A stretch of 64,000 nt of DNA from Oceanococcus sp964629015 (GTDB lineage: Bacteria; Pseudomonadota; Gammaproteobacteria; Nevskiales; Oceanococcaceae). Under the pieces are notes generated by a model. The model made no database searches, was not told where the DNA came from, and was given only the letters and a program-made list of their open reading frames with translations. Below are positions 59,064 through 64,000 of this stretch, in pieces (within the stretch, counting starts at the first letter, position 1; every line of letters starts with the position of its first letter). The position numbers and the translations under genes are program-made. The stretch is from positions 1-64,000 of the forward strand of contig CAZVMN010000008.1 in NCBI GenBank assembly GCA_964629015.1, read 5' to 3'.

Positions 59064-60061
59064 GCACTGCTCTGGTTATCACCACCATCAATGCCCCGAA
59101 TGCTGTCATGCGCGATCTGTTGAGTGCGTGTCAGGTCTCGGACGTCAACTTTGTCATTGTGGGGGATCGCAAAAGCCCTTCAGATTTCAATCTGCCAGGT
59201 GCGACCTACATGGATATTGAGGCGCAGCACGCAGCGTTCGACAGGTTCAGCCAGCAACTGCCGCTGGGGCACTACGCACGTAAGAACGTGGGCTATCTTC
59301 ACGCATTGCGCGACGGTGCGCAGTGGATCGTGGAAACCGACGACGACAACTTCCCGCTGGGTAATTTTCTTGATCTCCCAGAAGCCGGCTCGGCCCGCGT
59401 GTTGAGCGCCAAAAACGACCACGCGTGGTTGAACGTCTACGACTATTTTGCGCCGAGCGCGCCGGTCTGGCCACGCGGTTTGCCGCTGGATCGTGTGTTG
59501 GGCTCTGATCAGGTTGACGAGCGTCAGGCCAGCAACATGCCGGTCTTGGTCCAGGGGCTTGCTCAGGACAATCCGGATGTCGATGCGGTATTTCGCTTGA
59601 CCCGCCCATTGCCGGTGAGGTTCGCAGATGAGGCGGCTGCGGTGGTTTTGTCACAGAATGTTTGGTGCCCGTTCAACAGTCAGAACACGTGGTGGCAGCG
59701 ACGTTTGGCGCCGCTGATGTACTTGCCGTCCTATTGCAGTTTCCGCATGACGGACATCTGGCGCAGCTTCGTCGCGCAACGGTGTCTATGGGCTCAGGGG
59801 CTCCAAGTGACCTTCGTGGCGCCGTCTGTGCGCCAAGAACGCAATGAGCATGACCTCATGCGTGATTTTGCGGACGAGGTGCCAGGCTACCTGCACAATG
59901 ATCGAATCCGTGCGTTGCTGTCGGCATTGCCGTTGAGCGGTGACATGCACGCGGATCTTTTGAGTTGCTACCAAGCCTTGGCGGATGAAGGCTTGGTTGA
60001 ATCGGCTGAAGTGCCCTTGGTGCAGAGCTGGCTGGATGAGCTGAGCGGGCTGAATTTGTAG
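59060..60061 (+). CDS. STELLO-family putative glycosyltransferase
   Basis: A 333-residue protein like the STELLO/DUF288 family, known from plant Golgi proteins that support cellulose synthase and found in scattered bacteria. Features are LVITTINAP at the start, VIVGDRKSP near 36, ARKNVGYLHALRDGA, a catalytic-type ETDDDN near 96 and LPSYCSFRMTDIWRSFVAQR near 220. AAGGAG lies 11 nt before ATG 59060. Donor and acceptor are unknown; context suggests the surface glycan. Confidence 0.8.
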   Translation: MSTALVITTINAPNAVMRDLLSACQVSDVNFVIVGDRKSPSDFNLPGATYMDIEAQHAAFDRFSQQLPLGHYARKNVGYLHALRDGAQWIVETDDDNFPLGNFLDLPEAGSARVLSAKNDHAWLNVYDYFAPSAPVWPRGLPLDRVLGSDQVDERQASNMPVLVQGLAQDNPDVDAVFRLTRPLPVRFADEAAAVVLSQNVWCPFNSQNTWWQRRLAPLMYLPSYCSFRMTDIWRSFVAQRCLWAQGLQVTFVAPSVRQERNEHDLMRDFADEVPGYLHNDRIRALLSALPLSGDMHADLLSCYQALADEGLVESAEVPLVQSWLDELSGLNL

Positions 60062-60076
60062 TCAGCCCAGCTCGGA

Positions 60077-61114
60077 TTAATCCACGCGCTGATAGAGCAA
60101 AAAGTGATCATCCACCCCGATGAGTTCCTGCACACAAGGGTCGCGGTAAATGGGTTCGTTGGCGATCAGTTCATAACCGCTGGCGGCGACACGGTCTGAG
60201 AACTCGACCCGGCTGCCATCGCTTTCCGCGCTGAGGAGACGATCCTGATCGTTGGGAATGATGAACAGGTGTTTGGGGCGAATTTCTGCGAGACGGGCAA
60301 ACCACCAGGTGATCGCGGCAATGCTCATTTCCGAAAAACTGTGAATATTGATCGCCAAATCAACGTCAAGATCGGGCGCTGCTGTGATGAATTCGTCGAG
60401 TGGCAATACCGTGGTCTTGTCGGAGCAGCCGCGGAACTTTAGATAGAACTCGCTCAGAAATGTCGATTCGGCGACGGCATCGGTGCAGTAGTAATGATCG
60501 ATGTTGGGCAGCGCCTGCAGCATGCGGTGGGGCAGACGGCCATAGCCCGCGCCAATATCCAGTACCCGGAAACCGTCGCGTTGGCTCAGGTTCAGGTGTC
60601 GATTCAGAAAATTGATTTCGTTGACGGAATCAAGCAGGTCGCGGCTGATCGTGGGATGGTTCGGGTAGTCGAACGTCCAGCAGCCAAACAGACCATCTTC
60701 GGTGAGCGTATCGAGCAGGCCGAGCTCGTCAATGCTTTGAGCGTAAGTCATGAACAGGTAGTACTTCAGGCGTGCCTGTTCGCGCACGTTGCGCAGTTGC
60801 CAAACGTAAACATTGTCGCCGCGGAAGTGTGATAACTCGAGCTGACGATCCATGCGCTGCGGGTTCCACAAGGAGTGCACAGCGGCATCGACGGTGAGTG
60901 CGTTGTAGCGTTCGCGCAAGGCCATCAGGCGCGGGTTGTCGTGCTTGAGCTGCTCGGCGGTACCTTCCGGAAGCGGGCGCTGCGCGTTGAAGCTGGCCGC
61001 TTTGAGTCGTGCGGTCTCCGCTTCAGATTGCCGGTCGATACGCGAAATTCGCAATCCCGCTTTGGCGAAAGCACGCCGGACGAGGCGTTTAAGTGGGTTC
61101 GGTGCAGGTGTCAT
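60077..61114 (-). CDS. Putative sugar O-methyltransferase
   Basis: A 345-residue protein of the NanM-like putative sugar methyltransferase group. LGLLDTLTEDGLFG near 127 and ISRDLLDSVNEINFLNRHL lead to the SAM loop VLDIGAGYGRLPHRM near 181; then YYCTDAVAESTFLSEF follows. The reverse orientation breaks the rightward cluster, and its end lies 15 bp from the convergent STELLO gene. Start ATG 61114 is chosen by family length; 14 more codons are open upstream. Confidence 0.82.
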   Translation of the reverse strand: MTPAPNPLKRLVRRAFAKAGLRISRIDRQSEAETARLKAASFNAQRPLPEGTAEQLKHDNPRLMALRERYNALTVDAAVHSLWNPQRMDRQLELSHFRGDNVYVWQLRNVREQARLKYYLFMTYAQSIDELGLLDTLTEDGLFGCWTFDYPNHPTISRDLLDSVNEINFLNRHLNLSQRDGFRVLDIGAGYGRLPHRMLQALPNIDHYYCTDAVAESTFLSEFYLKFRGCSDKTTVLPLDEFITAAPDLDVDLAINIHSFSEMSIAAITWWFARLAEIRPKHLFIIPNDQDRLLSAESDGSRVEFSDRVAASGYELIANEPIYRDPCVQELIGVDDHFLLYQRVD

Positions 61115-61160
61115 TCTGTCGTTTCTTTTTGATAAGTGCGCTGCGGCTCCTCGCAAGTTT

Positions 61161-61175
61161 ATAGTGTGCCACTAT
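61161..61175. promoter_or_regulatory. Inverted repeat ATAGTG-TGC-CACTAT
   Basis: A perfect 6-base inverted repeat with a 3-base centre lies in the 121-bp divergent region between the sugar methyltransferase and the GT8 gene. It could be an operator serving both directions. No convincing -35/-10 pair surrounds it. Confidence 0.4.
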
Positions 61176-61235
61176 CGTTGGATTTCGGGGCCATGAGTTG
61201 GCTTTTTCTTCAGTAAGCATCATTTTAGTGGCCAT

Positions 61236-62189
61236 ATGAACTCAGGCAGTCATCCGCAGTTCGATGTGGCGTTGGCTGCAGATCCACAGTATCTGCAGCA
61301 CGCCGCAGCGACCTTGCACTCGTTGTTGCAGCAACACCCGCGTGGCGTTCGTGTGCATCTGGTGCGTAGCGACAGTCCTGCGCCACGGCTGGATGACCTG
61401 CGTGGCATGGTCGAATCCATGGGCGCAGAGTTCCACGTTGTGACTGTGCCGCCGGAACGGTTTGCGCGGCTCAAGCCTCATCCGTTTTTCGGCACGCATG
61501 CCTGGATGCGGATGCTGCTTCCTGAGCTTTTACCCGAGGTGAAGCGAGTCCTTTATCTGGATAGCGATACCATCATCTGCAAGCCTTTGGATGAACTCGT
61601 CAACATCGAGTTGGACGGCCATTGGGTGGCGGCTGTGGTGAATCCGCTTTATCCGCACCAATCCTTAGATCGGTTGTCGTCGCTGGGCATTCATGAGGTG
61701 CCGCGCTACTTCAATTCTGGTGTGTTGCTGATGGACCTTGAGGTCATGCGTGCCAATGGTCTGTGCGATGACTTGCTGCAGTTTGCCGATGAGCACCATG
61801 AGAATTTCCTCTACCCGGATCAAGACGTGCTCAATGCGGTCCTCAAGGGGCGTTGGCTCAATGTTTCGCCTCAGTTCAACGCACAGAGCGTGATTTTCGA
61901 CTTGCGCGTGTCTGAACTGCCGTTCGATCGCGCGACTGTGTTGCAGGCGCGGCGCGATCCAGCCATCGTGCATTTCTCCGGATTGCTCAAACCGTGGATG
62001 GACGCTTGTGGTCACCCGCTGCGAAAGCTGTATTGGTCGCATGTGCGTCAGACGCCGTGGCACGCTGCGCAGATAGAGAACCGCTTCTGGCGCAACATCA
62101 TACTGCGCCATTTCCCGTATCGGCTCTATCACTGGTACGCGCGGCATTTTCCGCAGCCGCAGATCAAACGAAAACCGACACACTATTGA
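61236..62189 (+). CDS. GT8-family glycosyltransferase
   Basis: A 317-residue retaining glycosyltransferase of family 8 (glycogenin/LgtC type). VALAADPQYLQHAAATLHSLL opens the nucleotide-sugar fold. The metal-binding DSD is at 109-111 (VLYLDSDTII). FNSGVLLMDL near 160, DQDVLN near 188 and HFSG near 238 complete the set. The C-terminus is basic and aromatic, as in membrane-bound LgtC. UDP-hexose is the expected donor. Confidence 0.9.
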   Translation: MNSGSHPQFDVALAADPQYLQHAAATLHSLLQQHPRGVRVHLVRSDSPAPRLDDLRGMVESMGAEFHVVTVPPERFARLKPHPFFGTHAWMRMLLPELLPEVKRVLYLDSDTIICKPLDELVNIELDGHWVAAVVNPLYPHQSLDRLSSLGIHEVPRYFNSGVLLMDLEVMRANGLCDDLLQFADEHHENFLYPDQDVLNAVLKGRWLNVSPQFNAQSVIFDLRVSELPFDRATVLQARRDPAIVHFSGLLKPWMDACGHPLRKLYWSHVRQTPWHAAQIENRFWRNIILRHFPYRLYHWYARHFPQPQIKRKPTHY

Positions 62190-62201
62190 GAGGGGCTTGC
62201 C

Positions 62202-62906
62202 ATGACATCGGCTCAGGATTTCACCGAGATGGATGCGGCTGAGGAGTCGATTGCTTGGTGGTATTGGAATCGGCAGGCGATTTTTAAACTTCGCGCAGAA
62301 TTGACGCGCGCGTTGTCTGCTGCGATGCCGGGGCGGTCTGGACGTGTGCTCGACTATGGCTGTGGCAATCGCGCTTACCAGGGCGTCGTCAATGCCTGCG
62401 GTTTGGATTACGTCGCGGCCGACATGCCGGGCAATGCGCATGCGGATATCTCTTTGAACGAGAGTGGTCAGATCCCACCGCAGGAAGGCGACTACGACGT
62501 TGTACTCTCGGCGCAGGTACTTGAACACGTTCCCAGCCCGGCAGCCTATCTGGCTGAGGCGTGGCGGGTGCTGAAACCAGGCGGATGTTTGGTTCTGTCG
62601 ACGCATGGTGTGTGGGTCTACCACCCTTCTCCCTTGGACCTGTGGCGTTGGACGTCGGATGGTTTGAAAACAACCATCGAGCAGCAGGGTTTTGAGGTTG
62701 AAGAGACGCGCGGTGTGATGGGATTGCTGCCGATGTCGATACAGCTTTGTCAGGACGCGTTGCGGATGCGTTTGCCGGGCTGGATCAGCAAGCCGTTTTG
62801 TGGTCTGTGTCAGTTTCTGATCAGCATTACGGATCGCTTGCATAAGGATCGCGGGCGGGCACGCGACGCCATGATTTTTGTGGTGCGAGCGCGTAAACCG
62901 ATTTAG
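62202..62906 (+). CDS. Class I SAM methyltransferase (paralogue 2)
   Basis: A 234-residue methyltransferase related to the gene at 57451. Shared landmarks are RVLDYG, QVLEHV followed by an AYLAE-type turn, RVLKPGG, LVLSTHG, WRWTSDGLK and the RGVMGLLPMSIQLCQDA region. The SAM loop here has GCGNRAY. It differs at the N-terminus (acidic) and lacks the Gln/Glu tail. The gene starts 12 bp after the GT8 stop. Confidence 0.85.
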   Translation: MTSAQDFTEMDAAEESIAWWYWNRQAIFKLRAELTRALSAAMPGRSGRVLDYGCGNRAYQGVVNACGLDYVAADMPGNAHADISLNESGQIPPQEGDYDVVLSAQVLEHVPSPAAYLAEAWRVLKPGGCLVLSTHGVWVYHPSPLDLWRWTSDGLKTTIEQQGFEVEETRGVMGLLPMSIQLCQDALRMRLPGWISKPFCGLCQFLISITDRLHKDRGRARDAMIFVVRARKPI

Positions 62907-62924
62907 ATGGCATGAGGGCGAAAC

Positions 62925-64000
62925 GTGCGTAGCAGCGGTCAGGATCTGACTCAACCCATTGTGAGCATCACCCACAATCCTGTGCTCGATAGCATTCGCG
63001 GTTGGGCGATCCTGCTGGTGCTTATGGTGCACTGTGTGGCGTTTCAGCCTGCGGGCTCGAGTGTACTGTCGGTGGTGAACGAAGTGGCTCGCGCGGGCTG
63101 GTTGGGCGTGGACTTGTTTTTCGTCCTCTCGGGCTACCTGATCACGTCGATACTGTTGTCTACACGTCAAACGCCCGGGTACTTCGTGAATTTTTATGCA
63201 CGGCGGGCTCTGCGTATTTTTCCTGCCTACTACCTGTATCTGGTGGTGGTTTTTCTGGTCCTGCCACATGTGTTGGCTGGTGTGAGTGGCGAGAGCTTGC
63301 GCGCTTGGGCACTTTCCAGCGCCCTATATTTGCAGAACATTCAAATGCTCATCGTTGGCGGCGCGACGTCGTGGCGTGGTCTGGATCATTTGTGGTCGCT
63401 GGCGATTGAAGAGCATTTTTACCTGTTCTGGCCTTTGATCGTGGGGCTATTTCCCGCACGACGTCTGCTCGTTGTTTGCGTGGCACTGATTGCGACAGCG
63501 TGGGCGGTGAAAGCGCTGCTGGTGCTCTTTCACGATTGGCCATTGGCGGCCTATGTCTTCATGCCGGCGCGTATGGACGCGTTGGCAGCCGGTGCTCTGG
63601 TGGCCTGTCTGCCGCACGGATGGAACAAAACAACGGGTAGGTTGGCGCTATTGGTTGCCGTTGTTGCGGCTGCAGGTTTGCTTGCGATTGCCTTCAGCAA
63701 GGGTGGTCTGCGCTTGTCCGGCGGTGTGAACATTGCTCTGATCACCAGTTTGGCCGCTTTGGCGTTTGCTGCCCTGCTGCATGTCATCGTGATGACTGAC
63801 TTCAAGCCGATGTGGTTGCATAACCCGGTGTTGGTTACTTTTGGGCGTTACTCCTACGGCATGTATTTGATCCACATTGCGGTTATTGAACTGTTTCAGG
63901 TGCCGTTACTTGGGTACTGGCAGGCCTCAATGGGATACAACACGGCGAGTTTGCTCTCCGGGGTGGCGACCATGCTGGTGACATTGCTTGTGGCGATGCT
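62925..64000 (+). CDS. Acyltransferase_3 (OafA/YrhL-like), cut by window end
   Basis: The first 358 residues of a multi-pass membrane O-acyltransferase. The family start LDSIRGWAILLVLMVH is present with Arg25 and catalytic His36, then DLFFVLSGYLITS near 64, a basic loop FYARRALRIFPAYYLYL, and the EEHFYLFWPL site near 165. Helices continue to the window end. GTG 62925 has AGGG 6 nt upstream. The gene likely adds acetyl or similar groups to the glycan. Confidence 0.9.
   Translation, partial: MRSSGQDLTQPIVSITHNPVLDSIRGWAILLVLMVHCVAFQPAGSSVLSVVNEVARAGWLGVDLFFVLSGYLITSILLSTRQTPGYFVNFYARRALRIFPAYYLYLVVVFLVLPHVLAGVSGESLRAWALSSALYLQNIQMLIVGGATSWRGLDHLWSLAIEEHFYLFWPLIVGLFPARRLLVVCVALIATAWAVKALLVLFHDWPLAAYVFMPARMDALAAGALVACLPHGWNKTTGRLALLVAVVAAAGLLAIAFSKGGLRLSGGVNIALITSLAALAFAALLHVIVMTDFKPMWLHNPVLVTFGRYSYGMYLIHIAVIELFQVPLLGYWQASMGYNTASLLSGVATMLVTLLVAM

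Noticed and set aside
61665..63269. 534-codon open frame on the minus strand
   Set aside because: It runs antisense through the GT8 and methyltransferase genes, which have clear catalytic motifs. Its product is His/Gln/Arg-rich with no recognisable domain, as expected from the reverse of GC-rich coding DNA.
63002..63409. 135-codon plus-strand frame
   Set aside because: It is out of frame with the acyltransferase starting at 62925, whose helices and catalytic motifs are unmistakable.

Overview
The window looks like chromosomal DNA of a gammaproteobacterium with moderately high GC. The divergent rhlB / trxA-rho arrangement, ycgL next to thiC, mpl-pmbA, a YheS-type ABC-F protein and a solitary apaH all point that way. 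The pyrophosphate-type phosphofructokinase fits the Xanthomonadales/Nevskiales side of the class, but the genus cannot be fixed from sequence alone. I see no rRNA, tRNA, insertion sequence, integrase or CRISPR array.

Layout. (1) 1-3.3 kb: the end of a YCF48/BNR-repeat protein and an MMPL/RND exporter, then apaH on the other strand. (2) 4.3-16.1 kb: a Flp/Tad pilus locus (flp, tadE, cpaB, cpaC, tadZ, tadA, tadB, tadC, tadD, DUF3613, Tad-domain protein) whose assembly genes overlap start to stop. It ends in a membrane PAS protein with no recognisable output domain and has no prepilin peptidase. (3) 16-34 kb: housekeeping genes: a UspA-type protein, an ABC1 kinase with a promoter and terminator-like hairpin just upstream, DUF4382-murI, cysQ, yrfG, rhlB, trxA-rho, an L,D-transpeptidase, a YIP1-like gene with mpl and pmbA, rnd, adk, a PPi-type phosphofructokinase and ppa. 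(4) 33.8-38.5 kb: an ABC-F ATPase, a LuxR/alpha-beta-hydrolase fusion that has lost two catalytic residues, and, divergent from it across two inverted repeats, three genes for unrecognised exported proteins. (5) 38.5-52 kb: gloC-like, a diguanylate cyclase, ycgL, thiC and a NUDIX hydrolase in one leftward run; then acs, a small unknown gene, an LpxH-like phosphoesterase, purD, prpC, a subtilase and mgtE. (6) 52-64 kb: a surface-polysaccharide locus making GDP-L-fucose and UDP-xylose, with a flippase, five methyltransferases, a STELLO-type and a GT8 glycosyltransferase, and an acyltransferase cut by the window end.

How the parts fit. Regions 2 and 6 are both surface programmes (adhesive pili and a fucose/xylose glycan that is probably methylated and acylated). 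Mpl, L,D-transpeptidase and MurI handle peptidoglycan, and the LpxH-like enzyme handles lipid A. adk, pfp and ppa set adenylate and pyrophosphate balance. Convergent genes repeatedly share or abut stop codons, and few intrinsic terminators are visible. The best candidate for an undescribed system is the 35.7-38.5 kb unit: a pseudo-hydrolase LuxR regulator, its palindromic control region and a three-gene envelope operon.
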